Positions 1-9,907 are shown, counted from the stretch's first letter. The stretch: 49,540 bases of DNA from Methylophaga sp. 41_12_T18 (GCA_002163115.1 MAAI01000071.1:1-49540), one strand, 5' to 3'. A program made the numbers and translations. Notes: generated by a model from the letters alone, not told the origin.

Positions 1-306
1 ACAAGTGAGTTGGTGCTGGAGCTGATGTTGTATATGGGCGTTGCCGGTGTATTAATTAATACTATGTTAATGGTCTTAAATTTATTACCGTTACCTCCGT
101 TAGATGGCGGTAGGATTTTAACCAGTCTATTACCAGGACCACTGTCTTGGCAGGTGGGGCGGATAGAACCTTATGGTTTCTTCATTTTATTAGGCTTAAT
201 TTATTTTGGTATTTTAAGTTTAATACTTTGGCCATTTATTGGTGGTTTTATTAGTTTGTTGGCAATGATTTTTAATTTGCCACCACAGATATTTTCAATT
301 CTTTAA
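1..306 (+). CDS. Site-2 protease family membrane protein, C-terminal part
   Basis: The frame is open from base 1, so this is the 3' end of a gene that begins outside the window. The visible part is very hydrophobic, with at least two membrane segments, and carries LPLPPLDGGR (Asp codon at 103-105). That matches the NxxPxxxLDG motif of S2P/M50 intramembrane metalloproteases, whose Asp is a zinc ligand. The HExxH motif would lie upstream and cannot be seen. In gammaproteobacteria a short M50 protein of unknown substrate commonly precedes trpS, as here (38-base gap). Family call is good; the physiological substrate is unknown. Confidence 0.8.
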   Translation, partial: TSELVLELMLYMGVAGVLINTMLMVLNLLPLPPLDGGRILTSLLPGPLSWQVGRIEPYGFFILLGLIYFGILSLILWPFIGGFISLLAMIFNLPPQIFSIL

Positions 307-344
307 AAGCGAACCTTGTTTAATACAGGGCTCAGGGGAACACA

Positions 345-1562
345 TTGGATACGGTAGCATTACAATCTCGTCGTATTGTCTCAGGCATGCGTCCAACAGG
401 ACGACTTCACCTAGGGCATTATCATGGGGTATTAAAAAACTGGATTACTTTACAACATGAATTTGATTGCTTCTTTTTTGTGGCAGATTGGCACGCATTA
501 ACGACTCATTATGAAGATAGTCATGTTATTGAAGATAGTGTCTGGGACATGGTCATTGATTGGATTGCTGCGGGGATAGAACCTTCCGCTGTTTCTTTAT
601 TTTTACAATCAAAAGTACCTGAACATGCTGAGTTGCATTTACTGTTATCAATGATGACACCAATGTCATGGTTAGAACGGGTACCGACTTATAAAGATCA
701 GCAAGAAAAATTAAAAGAAAAAGACTTATCAACTTATGGTTTTTTAGGTTATCCGTTATTACAAAGTGCTGATATTTTGATTTACCGTGCAGGCCAAGTG
801 CCTGTGGGTGAAGATCAAGTAGTACATGTTGAATTAACTCGCGAAGTCGCCCGCCGTTTTAATCATATTTATGGTCGTGAAAAAGACTTTGAAGAAAAAT
901 CGGAAGCAGCAGTTAAAAAAATGGGTAAGAAGAATGCGAAACTTTATACTAAGTTACGTACTGCTTATCAGCAACAAGGTGATAGTGAGGCTTTAGCAAC
1001 GGCTCGTGAGCTGCTTAAGAGTCAGCAAAATTTGGCTTTAGGTGATAGCGAGCGTTTATTTGGCTATCTGGAAGGCGGCGGTAAAGTTATTTTGCCTGAA
1101 CCACAAGCGTTGTTGACAACTGCAGCAAAAATGCCCGGCCTAGATGGTCAAAAGATGTCTAAATCGTATGGCAATACCATTGCCTTACGTGAAGCCGATG
1201 ATAGTTTGGCTGAGAAAATTAAGAAAATGCCTACCGATACGAATCGTGTTCGCCGAACTGATCCGGGCAATCCTGAACGTTGTCCTGTTTGGCAGTTGCA
1301 TGAAGTGTATGCAACAGAAGAGCAAAAAGCGTGGGTACAAGAAGGCTGTCGTACTGCTAGTATTGGCTGTTTAGACTGCAAGGGGCCATTGATTGATGCC
1401 ATTTCATTAGAGTTAAGGCCGATTCGTGCACGAGCAGAAGAATTAAGTCAGCATCCAGAAGATGTACGGCGCATTATTGAAGATGGGAACGAAGCAGCAC
1501 GGGCTGTTGCACAAGAAACATTAATCGAAGTTAGAGCCGCAATGGGCTTAGGTTATAAGTAA
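345..1562 (+). CDS. trpS: Tryptophanyl-tRNA synthetase, Fe-S type (primary copy)
   Basis: Class Ic synthetase that charges tRNA-Trp. The start is TTG, chosen because AGGGGA lies five bases upstream and the protein then begins just before the conserved SGMRPTGRLHLGH block. HIGH-type motif HLGH is at residues 22-25 and KMSKS precedes YGN. The active-site His (in ADWHAL) is His50. An insertion of about 70 residues before KMSKS and the length of 405 aa match the long TrpRS of pseudomonads and relatives. Cys313, Cys335, Cys342 and Cys345 form C-x21-C-x6-C-x2-C, very close to the C-x22-C-x6-C-x2-C 4Fe-4S motif known from Thermotoga TrpRS. I therefore infer an Fe-S cluster near the anticodon-binding part. 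It is followed after 65 bases by rluB. A second, different TrpRS is encoded at 11116-12198. Confidence 0.95.
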   Translation: MDTVALQSRRIVSGMRPTGRLHLGHYHGVLKNWITLQHEFDCFFFVADWHALTTHYEDSHVIEDSVWDMVIDWIAAGIEPSAVSLFLQSKVPEHAELHLLLSMMTPMSWLERVPTYKDQQEKLKEKDLSTYGFLGYPLLQSADILIYRAGQVPVGEDQVVHVELTREVARRFNHIYGREKDFEEKSEAAVKKMGKKNAKLYTKLRTAYQQQGDSEALATARELLKSQQNLALGDSERLFGYLEGGGKVILPEPQALLTTAAKMPGLDGQKMSKSYGNTIALREADDSLAEKIKKMPTDTNRVRRTDPGNPERCPVWQLHEVYATEEQKAWVQEGCRTASIGCLDCKGPLIDAISLELRPIRARAEELSQHPEDVRRIIEDGNEAARAVAQETLIEVRAAMGLGYK

Positions 1563-1627
1563 ATTTGTTAGTAGCTTAGATAAGCTTAGCGGAAAGTTAA
1601 ATTAAACAATGTCGGGAGACAATAGAT

Positions 1628-2530
1628 ATGGCTGAAAGAATTCAGAAAGTATTAGCACGAGCTGGTTACGGTTCACGTCGCCAAATAGAAGTTTGGATAA
1701 AAGAAGGGAAAGTCACTCGTAATGGTGAAACTGCCAGCTTAGGTGATCAAGTTTCAATTGGTGATACCATGAAGCTGGATGGTAAGCCCTTAGCCGCCAA
1801 GCGTTTATGGCAACAACCACAACAAGTATTGTTATATAACAAACCTGTTGGCGAAGTATGTACACGTAAAGATCCAGAAGGTCGTAGAACGATCTATCAA
1901 TCTTTACCTGCTCCTGAGCAAGGCCGTTGGGTAAGTGTCGGTCGCTTGGACATCAATACCAGTGGTTTGATTATCTTGACCACAGATGGCGAGTTAGCCA
2001 ATACCTTGATGCACCCATCCAATGAAATGGATCGTGAATATGCGGTTCGAATCTTAGGTGAAGTGACTGGCGATATGCTGCAAAACTTGCGAGATGGCGT
2101 AGAGCTAGAAGATGGTAAGGCAAGCTTCACAGATGTACAGCGCGCAGGTGGTGAAGGCGCTAATAGTTGGTTTCATGTTGTTATTCAAGAAGGCCGTAAT
2201 CGCGAAGTTCGCCGCTTATGGGAAAGCCAGGGAGTACAAGTTAGTCGCTTGATGCGAGTACGTTACGGGCCGGTTATTATTCCATCGAAACTGAAAATGG
2301 GTCAGTGGATGATGATCGAAGGTTATGAGCTAGAAACCTTATATGACGATGTTGGCTTAAAATCACATGTCGAGCATCAGTTAGGTCGAGCACAAAGAGA
2401 GAAAAAGTTACGACCTTTAAAGCAACAGACTGCACCTAAAACTAAATCACGTAAAAAAGAAGCTGTAGCTAAAGGTGGCAAGGCTAAACGTGGCGGTGGC
2501 GGCCCAAGAGTCAGAGGTCGAAACCGCTAA
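1628..2530 (+). CDS. rluB: 23S rRNA pseudouridine synthase, RluB type
   Basis: Makes the pseudouridine at position 2605 (E. coli numbering) of 23S rRNA in RluB relatives. An S4 RNA-binding domain occupies about residues 1-60. The RsuA/RluB/E/F catalytic motif GRLDINTSGLIILT contains the nucleophilic Asp, and the family signature RNREVRRLWES follows. The C-terminal 60 residues are a Lys/Arg/Gly-rich tail typical of RluB and probably rRNA-contacting. A GGGAG ribosome site precedes the ATG. In many gammaproteobacteria scpA and scpB lie between trpS and rluB; here only 65 bases separate them. Confidence 0.93.
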   Translation: MAERIQKVLARAGYGSRRQIEVWIKEGKVTRNGETASLGDQVSIGDTMKLDGKPLAAKRLWQQPQQVLLYNKPVGEVCTRKDPEGRRTIYQSLPAPEQGRWVSVGRLDINTSGLIILTTDGELANTLMHPSNEMDREYAVRILGEVTGDMLQNLRDGVELEDGKASFTDVQRAGGEGANSWFHVVIQEGRNREVRRLWESQGVQVSRLMRVRYGPVIIPSKLKMGQWMMIEGYELETLYDDVGLKSHVEHQLGRAQREKKLRPLKQQTAPKTKSRKKEAVAKGGKAKRGGGGPRVRGRNR

Positions 2531-2540
2531 CTGTAAACAT

Positions 2541-2567
2541 AAAAAAGGGCTTTTTAAAGCCCTTTTT
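2541..2567. terminator. Bidirectional intrinsic terminator between rluB and the GGDEF gene
   Basis: A perfect stem (AAAAAAGGGCTTT paired with AAAGCCCTTTTTT) with almost no loop. A runs on one side and T runs on the other let it work on both strands. It sits between the 3' ends of two convergent genes. Confidence 0.9.
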
Positions 2568-2572
2568 TATTG

Positions 2573-3517
2573 CTAGTGATCTTTGCTGATAGTTTGACTG
2601 GCACAGATAGTTTGGTTACGACCGGTTTTCTTAGCTTGATATAAGGCGTGATCTGCACGGTCAAATAAGTTAGCACCATCTTCGCCTTGACCAAGTTGAG
2701 AAACACCAACACTGATGGTGTAGCCAAAAGTACGTTTACCATCACTGCAGCTCAGTTGTGATACCGCAACGCGAACCCGCTCAGCAACAATACGAGCAGC
2801 ATCAATATCGGTGTTACTGAGTATTAATGTAAATTCTTCACCACCGTAACGAAATGCAATATCACTTCTACGCATAGTATCTGTAACGGCCTTGGCCAAG
2901 GCTTTTAAAGCTGAATCACCACTGCTATGGCCATAGGTATCATTGACCGCTTTGAAATGGTCGATATCTAAAACGATAAGTGATAACGGTGACCGTTGAC
3001 GCTGTGCTAAATCAATTTCACGTTTTAAGCTGCTATCAAATGCACCGCGGTTATTCAAACCGGTGAGTTGATCTTGTAATGCTGCAGCCTGTGCTTGACG
3101 GTATAACAAGCTATTACGTAATGGATAAATCAATTTGCATAATAAATCTTCAACTAATTGAGTATCAGCGTCACTGAATTTTTTACGACGAGTAAGCGTT
3201 AACTCGCCCAACCACACTGAATTCATTTCTAAACGATAGTTACATGAATGATGGCTACGACTGCCAGTGCTAATGTCGCACTGCACGGCTTGATGTTGAT
3301 AATGTAGGCTGTCGTATGGCAAAACTTTACTTATTTCATTATGAAATAAGTTAACGACTTCATCTAATTCGATAGAGGTTTGTAACACTGCAGGCAAACG
3401 AGCAATAACATCTTCGACCTGGTTGAGTTCGAGATCTTGTTGCGGTTCTGTAAAAGCCACTGCATGACCATGTTTGCCAACCAGTGATAATTTTGCTGTT
3501 TCAGTTTGATTTGCCAT
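2573..3517 (-). CDS. Diguanylate cyclase with N-terminal sensory region
   Basis: Predicted to make cyclic di-GMP from two GTP. The GGDEF domain spans about residues 145-310. It has the intact active-site motif GGEEF (225-229) and an RxxD inhibitory site (RRSD, 216-219) exactly five residues upstream, so catalysis with product feedback is likely. The first 140 residues look like a GAF-type sensor fold without a clear ligand signature. There is no membrane segment, so it is probably cytoplasmic. It is transcribed alone, convergent with rluB. Input signal and output are unknown. Confidence 0.88.
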   Translation of the reverse strand: MANQTETAKLSLVGKHGHAVAFTEPQQDLELNQVEDVIARLPAVLQTSIELDEVVNLFHNEISKVLPYDSLHYQHQAVQCDISTGSRSHHSCNYRLEMNSVWLGELTLTRRKKFSDADTQLVEDLLCKLIYPLRNSLLYRQAQAAALQDQLTGLNNRGAFDSSLKREIDLAQRQRSPLSLIVLDIDHFKAVNDTYGHSSGDSALKALAKAVTDTMRRSDIAFRYGGEEFTLILSNTDIDAARIVAERVRVAVSQLSCSDGKRTFGYTISVGVSQLGQGEDGANLFDRADHALYQAKKTGRNQTICASQTISKDH

Positions 3518-3640
3518 TGTGCTCGCCTTTTAATCTAGTTTGTTCGTGACAACTAGGTGTAAGCGAAATTTATGCCAATGGCTAAAAGGTGTTATTTATC
3601 AGTTAAGTAGGGTCTTGCGTCAGTTGATTGACAGTGATGA

Positions 3641-4372
3641 TTATTGGCTATGAATAAGGGCGCCAGTGATAGCCAAACTATCCTCACCCATCAGGTATAA
3701 ATAGTCGCCAACAATATCTTCTGGTTTTGCTAATGATGAAGGATCGGTGGCAGGAAAGGCTTGAGAATGAAGTTTTGTTTGAACTTGACCTGGATCGATG
3801 GTGTTGACACGAATACAGTTATCATTTTCAAGTTCGTCAGCAAGCTGTTTGCTGAAGGTCTCAATTGCCGCTTTACTGACACCATAGCCAGCCCAATAGG
3901 CTTTATCTTTATGACTATCAGTGGTGAAAATAATAGCTGCGTTATCTTGTTTTTGTAATAGAGGCAGGCAGGCACAAGTCAGTAAATAAGCTGCCGTTAA
4001 ATTAATGTGCAGTGTTTCTAACCAGATTTTTGGCTCGTGATGTTGTGTCGGTGCCAGTTGACCAAGACTGGCGGCACAATGAACTAAGCCATCCAGACGA
4101 CCGAAATTATCAGTAACCTTGGCCACAAGTTCATCATAATCTGCAATGGAAGCACCCTTTAAGTCTAAAGGGTAAAGTGCCGGTGTAGGGTGTTGTTCTG
4201 CAACAATCTCATCATAAACGAGCTCCATTTTAGCAATGTTTTTGTCGAGCATGACGACGGTGGCACCATGGGTGGCATAAGCTTTGGCTACCGCTGCACC
4301 AATACCGCTACCGGCACCTGTGACGAGAATAACTTTGTTGTTCAATAGGTCGGTAGCGGGGCGGTAGCTCAT
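3641..4372 (-). CDS. Short-chain dehydrogenase/reductase, YciK-like
   Basis: Classical SDR of 243 aa. The nucleotide-binding motif TGAGSGIG is at residues 18-25, and the catalytic YxxxK is Tyr163-Lys167 with a Ser/Thr-rich strand just before. The N-terminus (YRPATDLLNNKVILVTGAG) and overall layout match YciK, a conserved gammaproteobacterial oxidoreductase whose substrate is not settled. It lies one base downstream of the lipoprotein gene on the same strand, so the two are probably co-transcribed. In gammaproteobacteria yciK often follows ubiG-gph, which are not present here. Confidence 0.8.
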   Translation of the reverse strand: MSYRPATDLLNNKVILVTGAGSGIGAAVAKAYATHGATVVMLDKNIAKMELVYDEIVAEQHPTPALYPLDLKGASIADYDELVAKVTDNFGRLDGLVHCAASLGQLAPTQHHEPKIWLETLHINLTAAYLLTCACLPLLQKQDNAAIIFTTDSHKDKAYWAGYGVSKAAIETFSKQLADELENDNCIRVNTIDPGQVQTKLHSQAFPATDPSSLAKPEDIVGDYLYLMGEDSLAITGALIHSQ

Positions 4373-4373
4373 T

Positions 4374-4694
4374 TTAGTCCTCTACAGGCTTAGCAACGAA
4401 TTGACTGAAAACAGCATTGCCATTATGGAATTGAACGCTAGTTGTGCCTTTTTCATCTGCCCATTCGGAATGGGTAATGATTAAGTCATCCAACTTTTTG
4501 ATTTCAGATAATGTTGGTGCGCCGAGTAATTTAGCCGCTGCTTGTTCAGACATTCCAGTTTCAATTTCAGTAGTTGCTACGGTTACTGTATCAGCTGCTA
4601 AAGTGGTTGTTGATGCTGCATCTTTATCGCCACAAGCAACAAGTGTTGAGCTAACGATTAAAGCTGCAAGAATTAGGCGTGCATAACTAGACAT
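4374..4694 (-). CDS. Small predicted lipoprotein
   Basis: A 106-aa protein with a hydrophobic signal region and a lipobox ending LVAC followed by Gly-Asp, so it should be lipidated at Cys21. Asp at +2 in the GDKD stretch would favour inner-membrane retention in Enterobacteria; that rule may not transfer. The rest contains GMSEQAAAKLLGAPTLSEI, which resembles the start of BamE/OmlA-like or DUF3862-like repeats, followed by a strand-rich segment. I do not recognise the family firmly. It appears to form an operon with the downstream SDR gene. Confidence 0.65.
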   Translation of the reverse strand: MSSYARLILAALIVSSTLVACGDKDAASTTTLAADTVTVATTEIETGMSEQAAAKLLGAPTLSEIKKLDDLIITHSEWADEKGTTSVQFHNGNAVFSQFVAKPVED

Positions 4695-4760
4695 AATGAA
4701 CCTTAAAAATTAAGTTAAATAGAAAGAAATAGTATAGCAATAATTTGATGAGAATTATTA

Positions 4761-6035
4761 TCAATAACTCAAGATTGCACGAGCACAGGAGGTACCATTA
4801 ATAATAGCGCCTTCTAAGGTTGCAGGATATCCATTGGCACAATAATCACCGGCCAACCACAAACCATCAATCTTAGTTTTTACGGAGGGTCGATTTTTCT
4901 CAATGCCAACTGTCGCCGCAAAGCCGGCACGCTTTTCTCGGATGACTAAACTTGTTTGCGGCTGCTCTGGTAGAGAATAAAAGTATTGGCTTACTTCAAC
5001 CCTAACATGATTAATAAGTTCATTATTAGTCATTTTTTGATGTTTACCTGGCCCGCTAATGACAACGGCCATCAAGCCTGGATGTTGTTGGCTACGGTCA
5101 AATATCCACTGACTAATGCTGCCGGTCATTCCTTGCATTGCAGACGGTAGCCGGCACTGCTCAGGGTATTGCAAATAAACAGTAATAATAGGATGGCTCT
5201 GAGGGAGGGTGATAGCTGCATAGTTAGCAACTAATGAAGCGCAATGATGGGGCGCGGTAGCAATGATGACGTTGTCGGCTAAAAATGACTGGCCATCTTG
5301 TGTTGTTACACCGTTGATTTTGTTATCGGCTACGACTAATTCACTCACCCGTGTTTGTAAGTATATTTGCGCACCATTGCTAGTTAAAAACTTCGCGGCT
5401 GTAGCTGGAAATACATCCCCTAAAGCGAGTTTAGGAATTAATAAATCTGCCGATTTTTTGCCTTTGCCTAAACTATCATCAATCACTTGAGCTAATAGAT
5501 GTGCTGATGCTTCAGCGATTGGAGTGTTTAAGGTCGCTAAGCACAGCGGCTCCCATAATTGTTTAATTAAACGCTCAGGTTGCTGGGTATTCGCTAACCA
5601 TTTAGTGACGCTTATATCTTCAGCTTTACGTAGTTTTACTATGCTTGACTGTAGTTTTTTGATGTGCAACAAGCCTGATATGCCGGTGCTTTTCAATAAG
5701 CTCCATGCTAAAGATAAGGGCCAAGGCAGGGCGTTAGTAGCAGATAACTGTAAAGCTGGAAAAACATCATCAATGATTGAGATGTCGATAGTTTGCCGAT
5801 CAAGGACCTGAGTTGCATCGATATCAATGCTGGCCATAAGAGCTAACATTTCGGTATAAGCACCGATCATTAAATGCTGGCCATTATCAACCGTTTTGTC
5901 TTGCCATTGCACATTACGTGCTCGGCCACCCAATTGCTTGGCCGACTCAAATAAATGAACAGTCTCGCCACGCTGACACAGCTTAATTGCGGCAGCTAGA
6001 CCACTCCAACCGCCACCAATGACGATGGTTGTCAT
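4761..6035 (-). CDS. hpnE: Hydroxysqualene dehydroxylase / squalene-associated FAD amine oxidase-like
   Basis: FAD-dependent enzyme that converts hydroxysqualene to squalene in the HpnC-HpnD-HpnE route. The N-terminal dinucleotide motif VIGGGWSGLAAA is followed by the second FAD motif LGGRAR. The C-terminal FAD segment GLWLAGDYCANGYPATLEGA is also typical of phytoene desaturase-like proteins of this family. Length is 424 aa. It overlaps hpnD by four bases (ATGA), showing translational coupling. The squalene made could feed hopanoids or the C30 carotenoids known from Methylophaga and Methylomonas; no cyclase or carotenoid gene is in the window. Confidence 0.85.
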   Translation of the reverse strand: MTTIVIGGGWSGLAAAIKLCQRGETVHLFESAKQLGGRARNVQWQDKTVDNGQHLMIGAYTEMLALMASIDIDATQVLDRQTIDISIIDDVFPALQLSATNALPWPLSLAWSLLKSTGISGLLHIKKLQSSIVKLRKAEDISVTKWLANTQQPERLIKQLWEPLCLATLNTPIAEASAHLLAQVIDDSLGKGKKSADLLIPKLALGDVFPATAAKFLTSNGAQIYLQTRVSELVVADNKINGVTTQDGQSFLADNVIIATAPHHCASLVANYAAITLPQSHPIITVYLQYPEQCRLPSAMQGMTGSISQWIFDRSQQHPGLMAVVISGPGKHQKMTNNELINHVRVEVSQYFYSLPEQPQTSLVIREKRAGFAATVGIEKNRPSVKTKIDGLWLAGDYCANGYPATLEGAIINGTSCARAILSY

Positions 6036-6889
6036 TGCTGCTGTCGGTGTAAGCGCTTTTCTTTACGAGCTGTTTGCCAGGCAAGCCATAACTTACGAAG
6101 AGGAGTTAAAGATATTCGACGTTGCATAACACCAAAACCATCGTTGGCAATTTCATCTAAAGTCGCTTCATAAATTGCAGCCATAATGAGGCCGGTACGT
6201 TGGCTATAACGATCTTGTGCTGGTAACAGCTGCATAGCTTGCTGGTAATAGTCTTTTGCACGCTTGGTTTGAAACTTAAGTAGCTCGATCAATTCTGGAC
6301 TAGACTTTAAATCGAGTAGGTCATCCGCCTTAACATTAAAGCGTTGTAATTCATCTTGTGGCAGATAAATACGTCCGCGCTCAGCATCTTCGCGCACATC
6401 GCGAATAATATTAGTTAGCTGCAAGGCCATGCCTAAGTTTTCAGCATACTTAAGAGTCGCACGGTCTTGATAGCCAAATATTTCGACAGATAATAGTCCG
6501 ACAACACTTGCTGCGCGATGACAATAAAGAGCAAGGTTTTTAAAGGATGGGTAGTTAAACTGTTCTAAGTCCATGGCCATGCCATCAATAATCTCCATGA
6601 AGTATTCTTCATGCAAATCAAAATTCTGCAATGCTACTTGTAAGGCCTTGCCGACAGGGTGAGTTGCTTCATCGTTAAAGGTACGAATAATTTCAGCGCG
6701 CCACCATTCAAGTTTTGTCGCCGCAGTATCTTTGTCATCAATCTCATCAACCGTATCATCAACTTCACGACAAAAGGCATATAAAGCAATAATGGCTTGT
6801 CGTTGCTGGGCGGGTAAAAAGCGAAAACTGTAATAAAAGCTAGAACCACTTTTAGCTGCTTTATCTTGGCAATACTCGTCAGGTGTCAT
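6032..6889 (-). CDS. hpnD: Presqualene diphosphate synthase
   Basis: Trans-isoprenyl diphosphate synthase of the squalene/phytoene synthase family that joins two farnesyl diphosphates. The first Asp-rich motif is DDTVDE (44-49) and the second lies in NIIRDVREDAERGRIYLP. The length of 285 aa and immediate coupling to hpnE support HpnD rather than phytoene synthase. HpnC, the usual third partner, is not next to it or elsewhere in the window. The farnesyl diphosphate donor and the nearby ispB product share the same isoprenoid pool. Confidence 0.85.
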   Translation of the reverse strand: MTPDEYCQDKAAKSGSSFYYSFRFLPAQQRQAIIALYAFCREVDDTVDEIDDKDTAATKLEWWRAEIIRTFNDEATHPVGKALQVALQNFDLHEEYFMEIIDGMAMDLEQFNYPSFKNLALYCHRAASVVGLLSVEIFGYQDRATLKYAENLGMALQLTNIIRDVREDAERGRIYLPQDELQRFNVKADDLLDLKSSPELIELLKFQTKRAKDYYQQAMQLLPAQDRYSQRTGLIMAAIYEATLDEIANDGFGVMQRRISLTPLRKLWLAWQTARKEKRLHRQQQ

Positions 6890-6976
6890 TGTTGAAGTCT
6901 TTTTACAGTTTTGCCACGTTTTAGGTGAACTAATGAATAAAAGTCTGCCATATAAATTTAATCTTAAATAGTTAGC

Positions 6977-7945
6977 TTAATAGGTACGTTCTATTGAGAA
7001 ATCAGCAAGTGCTAACAAGGCGTCTTTATATTGAGATTTATCGAGAATGCTTAGTGCTGCTTTAGCATTGTTGACTTCTTTTTTGGCTGCTCGGGAAGTG
7101 TAATCAATGGCACCGGTATCATTAATTATGCTGATAATGTCATCAATTTTATCGCGCTGACCTTGTTCAATGGCAGTACGAATCACTTGTGCTTGTTGCT
7201 CTGTGCCATGCTGCATCGCATAGATGAGAGGCAAGGTTGGTTTGCCTTCTGCTAAGTCATCACCAATGTTTTTGCCAATTGATTCGCTAGAAGCACTGTA
7301 ATCTAATAAATCATCTACTAATTGGAAGGCGCTGCCTAAATGCATCGCATATTTGGCCATGGCCGTTTCAATTTCTAGAGAAGATTGACTAATCACGGCG
7401 CCTAATAGACCTGCGGCTTCAAATAATTTGGCTGTTTTATGGTGAATGACTTCTAAATAGCGTTGCTCAGTAGTGTCGGCATCATTGCAATTGAGCAATT
7501 GCAGGACTTCACCTTCAGCAATAACGTTAGTGGTATGCGACAAAATTTTCATTAATCGCATCGAATCCATTTCAACCATCATTTCAAAGGAGCGAGTGTA
7601 AAGAAAGTCGCCCACTAAAACGCTGGCTTCATTGCCCCATAAATTATTTGCCGTTTCACGACCGCGGCGCATATCCGAATTATCAACGACATCGTCGTGT
7701 AATAAGGTTGCGGTGTGGATGAATTCGATAATAGTAGCGAGATTGATATGTTGCTGCTCTTGATAACCACAAGCTCGGGCGCATAAAATCGCCAGGGCGG
7801 GCCGCAATCGCTTACCACCGCTATTGATTATGTAATGACCAAGTTGGTTAATTAATACCACATCAGACTGTAAACGCGCTTGAATCATAACGTCGACAGA
7901 TGACATATCATCTTTTATTAATGTATAGATGGATTGAATATCCAC
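6977..7945 (-). CDS. ispB: Polyprenyl (octaprenyl) diphosphate synthase
   Basis: Builds the long prenyl tail of ubiquinone from farnesyl and isopentenyl diphosphate. The first Asp-rich motif DDVVDNSDMRRG starts at residue 84 and the second is LVDDLLDY. The length of 322 aa is normal for IspB. The start is GTG at 7945; no strong ribosome site is visible. It is divergent from rplU, the standard arrangement in gammaproteobacteria, across a 170-base promoter region. It is not obviously coupled to hpnD, which starts 87 bases downstream. Confidence 0.92.
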   Translation of the reverse strand: MDIQSIYTLIKDDMSSVDVMIQARLQSDVVLINQLGHYIINSGGKRLRPALAILCARACGYQEQQHINLATIIEFIHTATLLHDDVVDNSDMRRGRETANNLWGNEASVLVGDFLYTRSFEMMVEMDSMRLMKILSHTTNVIAEGEVLQLLNCNDADTTEQRYLEVIHHKTAKLFEAAGLLGAVISQSSLEIETAMAKYAMHLGSAFQLVDDLLDYSASSESIGKNIGDDLAEGKPTLPLIYAMQHGTEQQAQVIRTAIEQGQRDKIDDIISIINDTGAIDYTSRAAKKEVNNAKAALSILDKSQYKDALLALADFSIERTY

Positions 7946-8033
7946 GGAGCTTTGATCTACCTATATAATAGTGTTTCTAAAAGTGCGTACTCTCTCATGC
8001 AGAGCGATAGATCGCAAATATTTCAATTTGCAT

Positions 8034-8062
8034 TTGATCTCTTTGTCGAAAGGGATTAAAAT
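8034..8062 (+). promoter_or_regulatory. Sigma-70-type promoter of rplU-rpmA-obgE
   Basis: TTGATC, a 17-base spacer and TAAAAT match the -35 and -10 consensus at 4/6 and 5/6. It lies 54 bases upstream of the rplU start codon, so the transcript would have a short leader. Confidence 0.5.
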
Positions 8063-8115
8063 TGCCGGTCTTTTGATGGGTTACCCACAATAAACTAATT
8101 TTTTTGGAGACAGCG

Positions 8116-8427
8116 ATGTACGCTATTGTCGCAACTGGCGGTAAACAGTACCGAGTTAAAGAGGGCGAAACGCTCCGTATTGAGAAACTATCTGCTGAAG
8201 CTGGTGAAACAGTTGAATTGGATAAAGTTCTTATGGTTGGTGAAGGCGATGATGTTAAAATCGGCGCTCCTTACCTAGAAGGCGCAAAAGTAACTGCAAC
8301 AGTTGCTTCTAATGGTCGTGCTGATAAAGTTAAGATCATTAAATTCCGTCGTCGTAAACATCACCGTAAGCAGATGGGTCACCGTCAGTCTTACACTGAA
8401 ATCGAAATTACAGGCATCACAGCCTAA
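8116..8427 (+). CDS. rplU: 50S ribosomal protein L21
   Basis: Component of the large ribosomal subunit that binds 23S rRNA. The protein begins [14 protein letters not shown], the usual L21 start. The ATG at 8116 is preferred over an in-frame TTG at 8104 because that TTG lies in the ribosome binding sequence (TTGGAGA). The C-terminal [16 protein letters not shown] block is the conserved basic region. Length is 103 aa, as in E. coli. First gene of the rplU-rpmA-obgE unit, probably driven from the promoter at 8034-8062. Confidence 0.97.
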   Translation: MYAIVATGGKQYRVKEGETLRIEKLSAEAGETVELDKVLMVGEGDDVKIGAPYLEGAKVTATVASNGRADKVKIIKFRRRKHHRKQMGHRQSYTEIEITGITA

Positions 8428-8453
8428 GCAACACCAGATAGAGGATTTAAGAA

Positions 8454-8714
8454 ATGGCTCATAAGAAAGCGGGTGGTAGTACTAGAAACGGACGTGACTC
8501 GGAATCGAAACGTCTTGGTGTTAAACGCTACGGTGGTGAAGCTGTACTAGGTGGTAACATTCTTATTCGTCAACGTGGTACTCGTTACCATGCTGGTTTG
8601 AACGTAGGAATTGGTAAAGATCACACCTTGTTCGCAAAAGCTGAAGGCAAAGTGTTGTTTGAGAAAAAAGGTCCTAACAACCGCATGTTCGTAAGCGTTG
8701 TTGTTGCTGACTAA
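8454..8714 (+). CDS. rpmA: 50S ribosomal protein L27
   Basis: Small ribosomal protein whose N-terminus reaches the peptidyl transferase centre. It starts [16 protein letters not shown], matching bacterial L27 without the cleavable extension found in Firmicutes. Length is 86 aa. It is 26 bases downstream of rplU in the same transcript and is followed by an intrinsic terminator. Confidence 0.97.
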   Translation: MAHKKAGGSTRNGRDSESKRLGVKRYGGEAVLGGNILIRQRGTRYHAGLNVGIGKDHTLFAKAEGKVLFEKKGPNNRMFVSVVVAD

Positions 8715-8750
8715 GAGAATCATGTAGGCCCATTTTGGGGCTAACAGCTA

Positions 8751-8776
8751 AAAGCCCCGCTGATGCGGGGTTTTTT
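8751..8776 (+). terminator. Intrinsic terminator after rpmA
   Basis: Stem CCCCGC-TGAT-GCGGGG flanked by A residues and followed by TTTTTT. It probably lowers read-through from the abundant ribosomal message into obgE. Confidence 0.9.
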
Positions 8777-8818
8777 GTGTCTGAAAAATATTTTTTAAAA
8801 TTATGTTTGCTCTATTGA

Positions 8819-9886
<1,068 letters not shown>

Positions 9887-9907
9887 TAACGATCTGAGGA
9901 ATACTGT

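Noticed and set aside
1144..1402. Overlapping ORFs within trpS on both strands
   Set aside because: Both are explained by the trpS coding frame and lack start signals.
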